A DNA stretch of 51,684 bases from positions 1 through 51,684 of the forward strand of contig NZ_VOSS01000080.1 of assembly GCF_007997035.1 (NCBI RefSeq). The letters are read 5' to 3'. Shown here piece by piece: positions 16,533-25,221 of the stretch. A program made the position numbers and the translations under genes. A model generated the notes under the pieces. The model made no database searches, was not told the DNA's origin, and saw only the letters and a program-made list of their open reading frames with translations. This DNA is from Ralstonia sp. TCR112. Lineage in GTDB: Bacteria; Pseudomonadota; Gammaproteobacteria; Burkholderiales; Burkholderiaceae. The stretch's first letter is position 1. Every line of letters begins with the position of its first letter.

Positions 16533-18306
16533 TGGCCGTGCGCGCTTTCTGGTGGGCGTGGCCGTGCACCGAACACGAACCGACGCACTGATGCACCTGC
16601 TGCTGCATGGGCGCAGCCGGCCGCCAGTGCCCCGGCACGCGCGCCACGGGCGACCACTCCGGCAGCACCGGAATCGGCGGCGGGCCGAACTCGGCAAACT
16701 CGGCGGCGCCGTAGACGATGCGGCCGCCCACCACCGTCAGCACCGATTCGATGGTCTTGATATCGGCCTCGGGCACGCTGAAGAAGTCCGCCGACAACGC
16801 CGCCAGATCAGCGAGCTGCCCGACCTTGATCTGCCCCTTGTTGCCCTGGTCTGCCGAGAACCACGCGCTGCCGTGCGTGTACAGCTCGAGCGCCACCTCG
16901 CGCGGCAGCCCTTCCGGATACAGCGCCATGCCGCCCACGGTGCGCCCGCTCGCCAGCCAGTACAGCGACGTCCACGGGTTGTAGCTCGACACGCGTGTGG
17001 CGTCGGTGCCGGCGCCCACGGGCACGCCTTCGGCCAGCATGCGCTTGATGGGCGGCGTCTGTTCGGCAGCGGCTGGGCCGTAGCGGTCGACAAAGTATTC
17101 GCCCTGGAAGGCCATGCGGTCCTGGATGGCGATGCCGCCGCCGAGTGCACGCACGCGTTCGATGTTCTTCGGCGAAATCGTCTCGGCATGGTCGAAGAAC
17201 CACGGCAGGCCGTTGAAGGGAATGTCGCGGTTCACGCGCTCGAACACATCGAGCATGCGCGAAATCGATTCGTCGTAGGTGGCGTGCAGCCGGAACGGCC
17301 AGCGCTGCGCGACGAGATGGCGCACCACGGTTTCCAGCTCCTGCTCCATCGTCTCGGGCAGGTCGGGGCGCGGTTGCAGGAAGTCTTCGAAATCAGCGGC
17401 GGAAAAGACCAGCATCTCGCCCGCGCCGTTGTGGCGGAAGAAGTCATCGCCCTGGCGGTATTGCACGCTGCCGGTCCAGTTCTTGAAATCCGCCAGCTCT
17501 TCTTTCGGTTTCTGCGTGAAGAGGTTGTAGGCGATGCGGATGGTGAGCTGGTTCTGCGCCGACAGCTCGCGGATGACCTCGTAGTCTTCCGGGTAGTTCT
17601 GAAAGCCGCCGCCCGCGTCGATGGCGCTCGTCACGCCCAGGCGGTTCAGCTCGCGCATGAATTGCCGCGTGGAGTTGACCTGGTATTCGGGCGGCAGCTT
17701 CGGCCCCTTGGCGAGCGTCGCGTACAGGATCATCGCGTTGGGCTTGGCGATCAGCATGCCGGTGGGCTCGCCGCTGGCGTCGCGCTGGATCTCGCCGCCG
17801 GGCGGGTTCGGCGTGTCCTTGGTGTAGCCGACCTGGCGCAGGGCCGCGCGGTTGAGCAGCGCGCGGTCGTACAAATGCAGCACGAACACGGGCGTATCGG
17901 GCGCGGCCTGGTTCAGCTCTTCCAGCGTGGGCATGCGGCGCTCGGCAAACTGGAATTCCGTCCAGCCGCCCACCACGCGCACCCATTGCGGCGACGGCGT
18001 GCGCGCGGCCTGCTCCTTGAGCATGCGCATCGCGTCGGCCAGGGAGGGCACGCCTTCCCAGCGCAGCTCGAGGTTGTAGTTCAGCCCGCCCCGGATCAGG
18101 TGCAGGTGTGAATCGTTCAGGCCGGGAATGACGGTGCGCCCGCGCAGGTCGATGACCTGGGTGGTGGCGCCGCGCTGGGCCATCACGGTAGCGTCGTCGC
18201 CCACGGCGACAAAGCGCCCGTCACGCACGGCCACGGCGCTGGCGGAGGGGCGTTCGCGGTCGACCGTGTGGATGCGGCCGTTGTGCAGGATGAGGTCGGC
18301 GGTCAT
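16468..18306 (-). CDS. YtcJ-like amidohydrolase
   Basis: Metal-dependent amidohydrolase of 612 residues (amidohydrolase family 3). The metal-binding H67-x-H69 is in PGLNDSHLHL, the HATYDES stretch gives a further histidine, and GAGTDATR near residue 430 holds the catalytic Asp. Substrates of this family are N-acyl or cyclic amides; none can be named here. The C-terminal tail contains many cysteines and histidines (HQCVGSCSVHGHAH, then GCSCF at the end), which looks like a metal-binding extension. The start at 18306 lies 4 bp after the DoxX stop, so coupling is likely. Its 3' end may overlap the DUF1275 gene. Confidence 0.88.
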   Translation of the reverse strand: MTADLILHNGRIHTVDRERPSASAVAVRDGRFVAVGDDATVMAQRGATTQVIDLRGRTVIPGLNDSHLHLIRGGLNYNLELRWEGVPSLADAMRMLKEQAARTPSPQWVRVVGGWTEFQFAERRMPTLEELNQAAPDTPVFVLHLYDRALLNRAALRQVGYTKDTPNPPGGEIQRDASGEPTGMLIAKPNAMILYATLAKGPKLPPEYQVNSTRQFMRELNRLGVTSAIDAGGGFQNYPEDYEVIRELSAQNQLTIRIAYNLFTQKPKEELADFKNWTGSVQYRQGDDFFRHNGAGEMLVFSAADFEDFLQPRPDLPETMEQELETVVRHLVAQRWPFRLHATYDESISRMLDVFERVNRDIPFNGLPWFFDHAETISPKNIERVRALGGGIAIQDRMAFQGEYFVDRYGPAAAEQTPPIKRMLAEGVPVGAGTDATRVSSYNPWTSLYWLASGRTVGGMALYPEGLPREVALELYTHGSAWFSADQGNKGQIKVGQLADLAALSADFFSVPEADIKTIESVLTVVGGRIVYGAAEFAEFGPPPIPVLPEWSPVARVPGHWRPAAPMQQQVHQCVGSCSVHGHAHQKARTANVPTTDFRGFWGAFGCSCFAF

Positions 18307-18310
18307 TGCG

Positions 18311-18742
18311 TCAGTATTTGGGATAGATCGAAAAGCGTCCGGGTCCGGCAATCAGGACGGTGGTGAAGATGATCAGCAGCATCCAGCCGAACTGTCCATC
18401 GGCAAGCGACCAGCCAGGATGCACCACCAGCATGGCCACCAGCAACGTGGCGATGATGGGCAGACACGCCAGGCGCGTCAGCACGCCGAGCGCAATCAAT
18501 AGCGGGCACAGCGTTTCCGACAGGATGGCGAGCAGCAGCGTGGGTGCGGCGCCCATGTGGAACGGGTCTTCAATGCGCGTGAGTTCCTGGCTGTAGTGCA
18601 GCACCTTGGGCAACCCATGCACGGCGATCAGCAGGGCGCTGCCGGTCACGCGCAGGAACAGCAGGCCGGCATGCAGGGCAACATTCGCCGCGGTGCCGGT
18701 GGGCGCGGCAGCGTGCGAGGGTTCGAGCGACAGGCGTGTCAT
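18311..18742 (-). CDS. DoxX-family membrane protein
   Basis: Small inner-membrane protein of 143 residues with four hydrophobic segments. It shows the DoxX pattern: GLLFLRVTGSALLIAVHGLPKVLHY early, ILSETLCPLLIALGVLTRLACLP in the middle and GWMLLIIFTTVLIAGPG at the end. DoxX proteins are quinone- or thiol-linked membrane partners in several systems, but the role here is unknown. It is 4 bp from both the XapX gene before it and the amidohydrolase after it, indicating one transcript. Confidence 0.88.
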   Translation of the reverse strand: MTRLSLEPSHAAAPTGTAANVALHAGLLFLRVTGSALLIAVHGLPKVLHYSQELTRIEDPFHMGAAPTLLLAILSETLCPLLIALGVLTRLACLPIIATLLVAMLVVHPGWSLADGQFGWMLLIIFTTVLIAGPGRFSIYPKY

Positions 18743-18746
18743 GGCA

Positions 18747-19067
18747 TCAGCTCGGATTGCGCGGCGTGGCGCTGCCGGATTCGCCGGTGGCGGCCAGGTC
18801 CGTGGGTGACGCCTGGGGCGGCGCTTGGCTCGGCACTTGAGGCGGCGCGCCCGTAATCTTGGGTACGCATTCGTGCCGGAACCACGCCATGGTGATCGGC
18901 TCGCCGGCCAGCAGGCGCTGCGCGGCCGGCACGATCTGTTCGCCGATCAGCATGCCGAGCAGCCCTACCAGCGCGATCGCCGGTGGCGCCGGTGAGCGGA
19001 CGTGCAGCAATGCATAGATGACGCCAACCAGCATGCCGACGGCAATGGAGATGAGATAGGGCTTCAC
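18747..19067 (-). CDS. XapX-domain (DUF1427) protein
   Basis: Protein of 106 residues with two membrane segments (MKPYLISIAVGMLVGVIYALL and PAIALVGLLGMLIGEQIVP) forming the XapX/DUF1427 domain, and a Pro/Gln-rich tail (APPQVPSQAPPQASP) that is probably disordered. The conserved RSPAPPAIALVGLLGML stretch identifies the family. Function is unknown; XapX proteins often occur beside hydrolases of the kind found here. GAGGGCTCC-type spacing before the ATG is weak. Confidence 0.85.
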   Translation of the reverse strand: MKPYLISIAVGMLVGVIYALLHVRSPAPPAIALVGLLGMLIGEQIVPAAQRLLAGEPITMAWFRHECVPKITGAPPQVPSQAPPQASPTDLAATGESGSATPRNPS

Positions 19068-19124
19068 GAGGAGGGCTCCAGGATGCCAAGGGGCGGCGCG
19101 CGCAAACGGCGCCGCCCGTGCCGA

Positions 19125-19946
19125 TCAGGTGCTGAGGAAGGCCAGCAGGTCCGCGTTGACCTTGTCTGCCTCGGTCACGCACATGCCGTGCGAGCCGCCC
19201 GGATAGACCTTGAGCGTCCCGTTCTTCACCAGCTCCACGCCCAGCCTCGCCGAATTGTCGATCGGCACGATCTGGTCGTCGTCGCCATGCAGGAACAGCA
19301 CCGGCACGTCGATCTTCTTCAGGTCTTCGGTGTAGTCGACCTCCGAGAATTCCTTGATGCACAGGTACTGGCCGTGAATGCCGCCGGTCATGCCCTGCGC
19401 CCAGAAGGCGTCGATGGTGCCTTGCGAAACCTTCGCGCCCGGCCGGTTGAAACCGAAGAACGGCGTGGCGAGATCGCGGTAAAACTGCGAGCGGTTGTCG
19501 GTCACGCCCTTGCGGATGCCGTCGAACACGTCCATCGGCAGGCCGTTCGGGTTGGCCGCCGTCTTCAGCATGATGGGCGGCACTGCGCCGATCAGCACGG
19601 CGCGGGCCACGCGCTTGGTGCCGTGGCGACCGATGTAGTGCGCGACTTCGCCGCCGCCGGTGGAATGGCCGACCAGCGTGGCGCCCTGGATGTCGAGCGC
19701 ATCGAGCAGCGCTGCCAGGTCGTCGGCATAGGTGTCCATGTCGTTGCCCTGCGACGGCTGGTCGGAACGACCATGACCGCGCCGGTCATGCGCGATGACG
19801 CGAAAACCCTTCTGCACGAGGAACAGCATCTGCGCGTCCCACGCGTCGGCATTGAGCGGCCAGCCGTGCGAGAAGACGACGGGCTTGCCGCTGCCCCAGT
19901 CCTTGTAAAAGATGCGCGTACCGTCTTGGGTGGTAATCGTTTGCAT
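19125..19946 (-). CDS. Alpha/beta hydrolase, non-heme chloroperoxidase/esterase type
   Basis: Cytoplasmic hydrolase of 273 residues, the usual length of the cofactor-free haloperoxidase/arylesterase group. Catalytic triad S95 (GHSTGG), D224 (HGDDDQIVP) and H253 (GGSHGM); the oxyanion region is [12 protein letters not shown]. Such enzymes are esterases or perhydrolases; the natural substrate is unknown. The sequence before the ATG is pyrimidine-rich (minus-strand TCTCTCTCATTCCC) and holds no Shine-Dalgarno, which is unusual. It stands between the YcaC-like gene (111 bp upstream) and xapX (57 bp downstream) in one run of genes. Confidence 0.9.
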   Translation of the reverse strand: MQTITTQDGTRIFYKDWGSGKPVVFSHGWPLNADAWDAQMLFLVQKGFRVIAHDRRGHGRSDQPSQGNDMDTYADDLAALLDALDIQGATLVGHSTGGGEVAHYIGRHGTKRVARAVLIGAVPPIMLKTAANPNGLPMDVFDGIRKGVTDNRSQFYRDLATPFFGFNRPGAKVSQGTIDAFWAQGMTGGIHGQYLCIKEFSEVDYTEDLKKIDVPVLFLHGDDDQIVPIDNSARLGVELVKNGTLKVYPGGSHGMCVTEADKVNADLLAFLST

Positions 19947-20057
19947 GGGAATGAGAGAGAGGAGGGTGGCTGGTTGAATGGACGACGGGGCGACGCATGC
20001 GGTTGCACATGGGTCGCCCGGCCGAAGCAGCGTCTTGTTTTATGGTCGGCAGCGCGA

Positions 20058-20741
20058 TCAGTTGGCGGCCACGGCAGCCAGCGCCTCGTGCGGCGTGGCG
20101 GTGCGTTGCGGGGCCTTGTGCACCATCGTGTAGGCGTAGTCCACGCCCATGCCGTAGGCGCCGGAGTGTTCCTTCACCAGCTTCATGACGGCGTCATATG
20201 TGTCGCGGTGGGCCCAGTCACGCTGCCACTCCAGCAGCACCTGTTGCCAGGTCACGGGCACCACGCCGGCCTGGATCATGCGCTGCATGGCGTAGTCGTG
20301 CGCATCTTTCGACGTGCCGCCCGAAGCGTCTGCCACCATGTAGATCTCGTAGTCGGCATCGTGCATGGCCGAGAGCGCGAAGGTGCAGTTGCACACTTCC
20401 GTCCAGAGCCCCGAGACGACCACCTTCTTGCGGTTGTTCTTTGCCAGGGCGTCGCGCACCTTCTGGTCGTCCCAGGAGTTCATCGAGGTGCGTTCGAGCA
20501 GTGGCTGATCCGGAAACACATCGAGCAGTTCGGGGTAGGTATAGCCCGAGAAGCTCTGCGATTCGACAGTGGTAATGGTGGTGGGGATGTTGAAGATCTT
20601 CGCGGCCTTGGCAAGGCCAACGGTGTTGTTCTTCAGGACCTGGCGATCGATCGACTGCACGCCGAAGGCCATTTGCGGCTGATGGTCGATGAAGATCAGT
20701 TGACAGTTTTGGGGCGTAAGGACTTCCAGCTTGGGATTCAT
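20058..20741 (-). CDS. YcaC-type cysteine hydrolase (isochorismatase family)
   Basis: Hydrolase of 227 residues in the isochorismatase-like superfamily. D19 (FIDHQPQMAFG) and the nucleophile C117 (GLWTEVCNC) mark the active site. The overall pattern (QLIFIDHQ, TTVESQSFSGYTYPEL, VCNCTFAL) is that of YcaC proteins, octameric hydrolases of unknown physiological substrate. It is the first gene after the LysR regulator (240-bp gap) and probably heads the operon that continues to the DUF1275 gene. The ribosome binding site is weak. Confidence 0.9.
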   Translation of the reverse strand: MNPKLEVLTPQNCQLIFIDHQPQMAFGVQSIDRQVLKNNTVGLAKAAKIFNIPTTITTVESQSFSGYTYPELLDVFPDQPLLERTSMNSWDDQKVRDALAKNNRKKVVVSGLWTEVCNCTFALSAMHDADYEIYMVADASGGTSKDAHDYAMQRMIQAGVVPVTWQQVLLEWQRDWAHRDTYDAVMKLVKEHSGAYGMGVDYAYTMVHKAPQRTATPHEALAAVAAN

Positions 20742-20837
20742 GGCCGTATCGGGTTCCGATGGGAGATGCGAGGGGGGATGCTGCAGACCGGTCGCCGCAT
20801 CGGCGCGGCGCGATCAACGGCCCATCCATGATAGGAA

Positions 20838-20856
20838 GTTGCGTTCCGGGCGCAAC
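20838..20856. promoter_or_regulatory. Inverted repeat between LysR gene and hydrolase operon
   Basis: GTTGCG-N7-CGCAAC has perfect 6-bp arms, about 97 bp upstream of the YcaC-like start. Its size and spacing suit a LysR-type operator, and the LysR gene is the next gene upstream. The remainder of the 240-bp gap (20742-20981) holds no clear gene. Confidence 0.4.
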
Positions 20857-20981
20857 GCCCCAATCGGCGAGTGCAGTTTTTGCGATTGCCGAACAATCGT
20901 CGCGACGTTCGGAAACATTCGGTCGGTACCCTGGACCCGCGCGCCGGTGGTGGGATTCGACGCGCATGGCCGAAGCGGACG

Positions 20982-21914
20982 TCAGCGGATCCAGCCGCGC
21001 TCGAGCAAGGGCTTGTCCCAAGCCAGCTCGCCGGCGTGGTGGCTGGCAAGGCAATCGATGAGCGCACACACCTTGACCGCCTGGCGCTGCGTCGCTGGGT
21101 ATACGGCCGAGAAATGCAGCGGTGTCAGGTCGTAATCGGCCAGCACGGGCACGAGGCGGCCCGCGACCAGATCGTCGCTGATGACAAGCGTGGGCAGACA
21201 GGCGATGCCGGCGCTGGTCAGGGCGTAGTCGCGCAACAGATGCACGGAGTTGGAGCGCACCTGCTCGGGCAGATCCATCGCGGGGAGCGTTTCGCCGTTG
21301 CGCGAGAACTCCCAGCGCTTGCGCGTCGGGTAGCCGGAGTACAGCGCCAGCGAATGCTGCAGCAGGTCCGCCGGCTGCTGCGGCAGGCCGTACTCCTCAA
21401 TGTACGCAGGCGTGGCGCAGAACATGCGCCGCAGCATGAACAGGCGCCGCTCGATCAACGAATCATTGATGGGCGGGAAAATCTGGAACGCCACGTCGAA
21501 GCCTTCGGCAATCGGGTCGACCACGCTGTCGTCCACCACCACGTCGAGCTGGATATCGGGGTACTGCGCACTGAAACGGGCCAGCGGCTCGGCAAAGTGG
21601 CTGAGCGCGTAGCCGGGCAGCATGCGGATGCGCAGCTTGCCGGCGGGCGTGGCGCGCAGGCCGCGCATCTGGTCGGTGAGATCCGTCAGCATGCAGACGG
21701 CTTCAGCGCATTGCTTGTAGTAGGTTTCGCCCACCTCGGACAAGCGCACGTGCCGCGTGCTGCGGTGAAACAGCGGCGCTTCGATAAAGCGCTCCAGCTG
21801 CTGCACGCGGTTGGTGACCACCGAGTTCGTCACGCCCAGCTGGCGGGCGGCTTCGGCAAAGCTGCGCGTTTCTGCCACGCGCACGAAGGCTTCGATACTG
21901 AGAAAACGGTCCAT
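20982..21914 (-). CDS. LysR-family transcriptional regulator
   Basis: Regulator of 310 residues. Residues 1-60 form the winged helix-turn-helix (FVRVAETRSFAEAARQLGVTNSVVTNRVQQLE) and residues 90-300 the periplasmic-binding-like effector domain (KLRIRMLPGYALSHFAEPL). The start at 21914 gives the standard MDRFLSIEAF opening; a 9-residue longer reading is not needed. It is upstream of the YcaC/hydrolase/XapX/DoxX/amidohydrolase run on the same strand and divergent from the 3-hydroxybutyryl-CoA dehydrogenase gene. The hydrolase operon is the more likely target. Confidence 0.9.
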   Translation of the reverse strand: MDRFLSIEAFVRVAETRSFAEAARQLGVTNSVVTNRVQQLERFIEAPLFHRSTRHVRLSEVGETYYKQCAEAVCMLTDLTDQMRGLRATPAGKLRIRMLPGYALSHFAEPLARFSAQYPDIQLDVVVDDSVVDPIAEGFDVAFQIFPPINDSLIERRLFMLRRMFCATPAYIEEYGLPQQPADLLQHSLALYSGYPTRKRWEFSRNGETLPAMDLPEQVRSNSVHLLRDYALTSAGIACLPTLVISDDLVAGRLVPVLADYDLTPLHFSAVYPATQRQAVKVCALIDCLASHHAGELAWDKPLLERGWIR

Positions 21915-21985
21915 TTGCTGCGTCCCGGCGCCTGAAGTCAAAGGGTGGCGCGACGCCGGCCATCATACGGCGAACCGGCGGAATG

Positions 21986-21999
21986 TGACGTTGCCGTCA
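21986..21999. promoter_or_regulatory. TGACG-N4-CGTCA inverted repeat upstream of the 3-hydroxybutyryl-CoA dehydrogenase gene
   Basis: TGACG and CGTCA, separated by TTGC, lie 91 bp before the dehydrogenase start and 72 bp before the LysR start. The same TGACG-N4-CGTCA form recurs at 50257-50272 ahead of the GhrA/HMG-CoA lyase operon. Confidence 0.4.
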
Positions 22000-22089
22000 G
22001 CAAGGCTTTTCGGTGCGTCGCCGCGTCGTTTATCCTCTGCAATCTGTTTTCATCCATCTTCCATTCCAATACCAAACGAGGAGCAGTTC

Positions 22090-22944
22090 ATGGCAATTCA
22101 AGTCGTCGGCATCGTCGGTGCCGGAACAATGGGCAACGGCATTGCGCAAGCGTGCGCCGTGGTCGGGCTGGATGTGGTGATGGTGGACATCAGCGATGCC
22201 GCCGTGCAGAAAGGCATTGCTACCGTGGCCGGCAGCCTTGACCGCCTCATCAAGAAGGAAAAGCTGACCGAAGCCGACAAGACCGCAGCGCTTGCACGCA
22301 TTCAGGGCTCGACTTCGTACGACGACCTCAAGCGCGCCGACCTCGTCATCGAGGCCGCCACCGAAAACTTCGACCTGAAGGTGAAGATCCTCAAGCAGCT
22401 GGAAGCTGCCGCCGCGCCGCACGCAATCGTGGCGTCGAACACGTCGTCCATCTCGATCACCAAGCTGGCCGCCGTGCTGCAAGACGCCAGCCGCTTCATC
22501 GGCATGCATTTTTTCAACCCGGTGCCGCTGATGGCGCTGGTGGAAGTCATCCGCGGCCTGCAGACGAGCGATGCCACGCACGCGGCTGTGGAAGCGCTGG
22601 CCAAGCAGCTCGGCAAGACGCCGATCACGGTCAAGAACAGCCCGGGCTTTGTCGTCAACCGGATCCTGTGTCCGATGATCAACGAGGCGTTCTGCGTGCT
22701 GGGTGAGGGTCTGGCTTCGCCGGAGGAGATCGACGAAGGCATGAAGCTCGGTTGCAACCACCCGATCGGGCCGCTGGCGCTGGCCGACATGATCGGCCTG
22801 GACACCATGCTGGCCGTGATGGAAGTGCTGTACACCGAATTCGGTGATCCGAAATACCGCCCCGCCATGCTGATGCGCGAAATGGTGGCCGCCGGCTACC
22901 TGGGCCGCAAGACCGGCCGCGGCGTGTACGACTATCGGAAGTAA
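22090..22944 (+). CDS. 3-hydroxybutyryl-CoA dehydrogenase
   Basis: NAD(P)-dependent dehydrogenase of 284 residues, the standard length, oxidising (S)-3-hydroxybutyryl-CoA to acetoacetyl-CoA in short-chain acyl-CoA metabolism. The Rossmann motif is G7-IVG10-AG12-TMG15; the catalytic pair is H140 (GMHFFNPVP) and E152. The C-terminal domain shows NSPGFVVNRILCPMINEA and ends in the family-typical GRGVYDYRK. CGAGGAG lies before the ATG at 22090. It is transcribed alone and followed by a strong terminator. It could also serve in polyhydroxybutyrate or phenylacetate routes (hbd/paaH type). Confidence 0.95.
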   Translation: MAIQVVGIVGAGTMGNGIAQACAVVGLDVVMVDISDAAVQKGIATVAGSLDRLIKKEKLTEADKTAALARIQGSTSYDDLKRADLVIEAATENFDLKVKILKQLEAAAAPHAIVASNTSSISITKLAAVLQDASRFIGMHFFNPVPLMALVEVIRGLQTSDATHAAVEALAKQLGKTPITVKNSPGFVVNRILCPMINEAFCVLGEGLASPEEIDEGMKLGCNHPIGPLALADMIGLDTMLAVMEVLYTEFGDPKYRPAMLMREMVAAGYLGRKTGRGVYDYRK

Positions 22945-23016
22945 GCCCCTGACGTTCGCGCTGTCCCCCAACTGTCAGGCCGGATTCGCGCAAACTGTCT
23001 GCAAGTGTGCATGGAG

Positions 23017-23064
23017 ACGGTGTGGCGGTGCGTTGATGATGACGCATCGCCACACCGTTTTTTT
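23017..23064 (+). terminator. Intrinsic terminator after the 3-hydroxybutyryl-CoA dehydrogenase gene
   Basis: Arms at 23017-23033 and 23042-23058 pair over 17 bp with one G-U wobble, closing an 8-nt loop, and seven T follow directly. It is the clearest intrinsic terminator in the window. It also argues against a PhzF start at 23033, which would lie within the hairpin. Confidence 0.9.
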
Positions 23065-23089
23065 CTTCCCCAACACTTCGGACGCCACC

Positions 23090-23947
23090 ATGTCGCGCTA
23101 CGCCTTCCGCCTGCTCAACGTCTTTGCCGAAACCACCTTTGGCGGCAACCAGCTCGCCGTATTTGAAGACGGACGGGGCCTGGATGACGCCACCATGCAG
23201 GCCATCGGACGCCAGTTCAACCTGTCCGAGATCACCTTCATCTTTCCCGACGGGGCCGAGGGCGCCACGGCGCGTTTCCGCATCTTCACGCCCGATTACG
23301 AGATGCCCTTTGCCGGCCACCCGTCGCTCGGGACCGCGCAGGTGGTGCGCGAGCTGTACGGCCCCGGCAATGAACTGACGCTGCGTTGCCCGTCGGGCAT
23401 CGTGTCGCTGACGGCGCAGGACGACGGGTGGTCGCTGGTGCCGCCGCGCTCCGGTGCCCTCAGCACGCGCGAGGCGGACCCGGCCATCGCCGGCATACTG
23501 GGCTTGGATGCCGATGCGCTGGCAGGCCCGCCGCTGTGGGTCGACGCAGGCATTGAGCAACTGATGGTGCCGGTCAAGACACGCGCCGACGTGGAGCGCG
23601 CCCGGCCCGACCCGTCGGCCTTCGATGCGTGGCCGCGCAGCCGCAACGACGGGCGCAACGCCTACGTCTTCACCATGCCGGCGCCCGGCAGCCACGATCC
23701 GGTGGTCTCGCGCTTCTTCTTCGAATACGGCACGGGCCTGTGGGAAGACCCGGGCACCGGCTCGGCGTGTGCCAACCTCGGCGGCTGGCTGCGCGCGACG
23801 GGCCATGCGTTGCCCGCCAGCTACCGCATCGAGCAGGGCGCCGCAGTGGGACGACCCTGCCACCTCACGCTGCGGGTGGATGCCGACGGCACGATCCACG
23901 TCGGTGGCCGCGTGATCGAAATCGGCCGCGGCACGTTGACGATTTAA
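23090..23947 (+). CDS. PhzF-family isomerase/epimerase
   Basis: Protein of 285 residues of the PhenazinC-like (PhzF) fold, two similar beta-barrel halves. The expected catalytic Glu is E47 (RQFNLSEITF), and the family motifs GGNQLAVFEDG, EMPFAGHPSLGTA and EDPGTGSACANLGGWL are all present. PhzF relatives isomerise or epimerise small acids, but no phenazine genes are here, so the true substrate is unknown. I start at 23090 (MSRYAFRLL), past the terminator. The TAA stop shares bases with the stop of the convergent GNAT gene. Confidence 0.9.
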   Translation: MSRYAFRLLNVFAETTFGGNQLAVFEDGRGLDDATMQAIGRQFNLSEITFIFPDGAEGATARFRIFTPDYEMPFAGHPSLGTAQVVRELYGPGNELTLRCPSGIVSLTAQDDGWSLVPPRSGALSTREADPAIAGILGLDADALAGPPLWVDAGIEQLMVPVKTRADVERARPDPSAFDAWPRSRNDGRNAYVFTMPAPGSHDPVVSRFFFEYGTGLWEDPGTGSACANLGGWLRATGHALPASYRIEQGAAVGRPCHLTLRVDADGTIHVGGRVIEIGRGTLTI

Positions 23948-24483
23948 TCGGCGGCGCCCAGCTGTTTGCAGAAGAACGTCGTCCCGCAGAACGCGCCGTC
24001 GGGCATCAGCGCGTAGTTAGGCACCACGCCCACGCGCTGCCAGCCGGCGCGTGCGTACAGCCGCTCGGCGTCGCCGCCCGTCACGGTGTCGAGCACCAGC
24101 ACCGTTTTGCCCTCGGCGCGCGCCTCGTCTTCGATGGCCGCCATCAACCGCTGCGCCAAGCCTTGCCGGCGCGCGCGGCGGTGCACGAGCATCTTGGCGA
24201 CGTCGGCGCGGTGCGGCTGGTTTTCCGGCTGCGCGAGCACCAGTTGCACGGTGCCGTGGATGGCGCCTGCCGCGTCTTCGGCAATCAGCAGGGCGCGCTC
24301 GCCCCTGGCCACGCCGTCGGCCACACCGCGCCAGAATGCCCGCGCCTTGTCTTGCGACAGCGGCGCCATGAAGCTGACCGACGCGCCACCCTCCACGCAA
24401 TCGATGAGCACATCGGCCAAGGCATCGACGCACGCGCTTGCCTCGTTGGCGCCCACGCGGCGGATGGTCAGGGTGTCGGTCAT
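23944..24483 (-). CDS. GNAT-family N-acetyltransferase
   Basis: Acetyl-CoA-dependent N-acetyltransferase of about 179 residues. The acetyl-CoA-binding motif A is visible as VHRRARRQGLAQRLMAAIE (Q/R-x-x-G-x-G/A), followed by TVLVLDTVTGGDAERLYARAGW, the family-typical motif B. Substrate unknown. Its ATG overlaps by one base the stop of the XRE-cupin gene upstream (TGATG), so the two are translated together and the acetyltransferase is probably controlled by that regulator. Such GNAT/XRE-cupin pairs often serve amine or antibiotic acetylation; this is only an inference. Confidence 0.88.
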   Translation of the reverse strand: MTDTLTIRRVGANEASACVDALADVLIDCVEGGASVSFMAPLSQDKARAFWRGVADGVARGERALLIAEDAAGAIHGTVQLVLAQPENQPHRADVAKMLVHRRARRQGLAQRLMAAIEDEARAEGKTVLVLDTVTGGDAERLYARAGWQRVGVVPNYALMPDGAFCGTTFFCKQLGAAD

Positions 24484-25067
24484 CAGGGTCTCCAGTGGGC
24501 AGCGGATACGGTTGTGAGTGCGACGAGGTAGCGGGCTGGCCGCCGCGTGGGGTTGTGATAGACGATCGGACAGTCGAGCCGCATGGTCAGGCAATCGCCT
24601 GCATTGAGGCGCCAGTGCGCGTCGCCCACGGTCATGTCCATCGTGCCTTCGATGATCCACACCTGCTGGTGGATTTCGGCATCGCGCGCGCCGGTGTCAT
24701 AGGCGACGCGCTCGCCGGGCGGAAAGTGCACCTCCACGAGCTGCAGCGGCGAACGCGCTGCCGGCGACAGATTGCGTCGCACGTAGCCGGAGGCGGGGTC
24801 GGTCCACTCCGGCTGCTCCGACGCGCGCGATACGGGCGAGGGCTCCGCGGCCGGCGCCGCGCCGTCTTCGAACAGCGAGGCCAGCGTCACGCCCAGCGCG
24901 GAGCTGAGCCGATCGAGCACCGCAGCGGTCGGGCTGCTCTGGCCGCGCTCGATCAGGGAGATGGCCGATCGGCTGACCTGGCTGCGTTCGGCCAGCGCGT
25001 CGAGCGAGAGCCCCTGGGCGTCGCGCAATTCGCGCAGGCGGTGGGCGATACGTTGATGGATGTCCAT
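24483..25067 (-). CDS. XRE-family regulator with C-terminal cupin domain
   Basis: Regulator of about 194 residues. Residues 8-62 form the XRE helix-turn-helix (LSLDALAERSQVSRSAISLIERG) and residues 105-190 a cupin sensor (LQLVEVHFPPGERVAYD, then HQQVWIIEGTMDMTVGD). Members of this family control catabolism or stress genes through a small ligand in the cupin barrel. The start at 25067 puts the ATG 3 bp from a long palindrome that runs to 25109, so the protein probably represses itself and the coupled acetyltransferase. Divergent from an MDR oxidoreductase. Confidence 0.9.
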   Translation of the reverse strand: MDIHQRIAHRLRELRDAQGLSLDALAERSQVSRSAISLIERGQSSPTAAVLDRLSSALGVTLASLFEDGAAPAAEPSPVSRASEQPEWTDPASGYVRRNLSPAARSPLQLVEVHFPPGERVAYDTGARDAEIHQQVWIIEGTMDMTVGDAHWRLNAGDCLTMRLDCPIVYHNPTRRPARYLVALTTVSAAHWRP

Positions 25068-25069
25068 GC

Positions 25070-25109
25070 ATTCCAGTTTAATAGAAATTTGCATCTAGTA
25101 AACTGGAAT
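25070..25109. promoter_or_regulatory. Long palindromic operator of the XRE-cupin gene
   Basis: Arms TTCCAGTTTAATAG (25071-25084) and CTAGTAAACTGGAA (25095-25108) are inverted copies over 14 bp with one mismatch; the outermost bases also pair. Inner pieces TAGA and TCTA repeat the symmetry. It abuts the regulator's ATG and lies in an AT-rich stretch, where it could overlap promoters of both divergent genes. Confidence 0.75.
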
Positions 25110-25221
25110 ATGAGGCGACGAATGATTGGCCTTGCTGAGGGTAGTGCCTTGCGCAACCGTCGGCTGAATCTTGCGATTGCTGCTAGATTGCCCAGCCACG
25201 CAAATTTTTTTCGCTGTTTTC

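Noticed and set aside
23033-23090. Longer PhzF reading from 23033
   Set aside because: Those codons lie in the terminator hairpin and T-run; the protein from 23090 begins with the family pattern.
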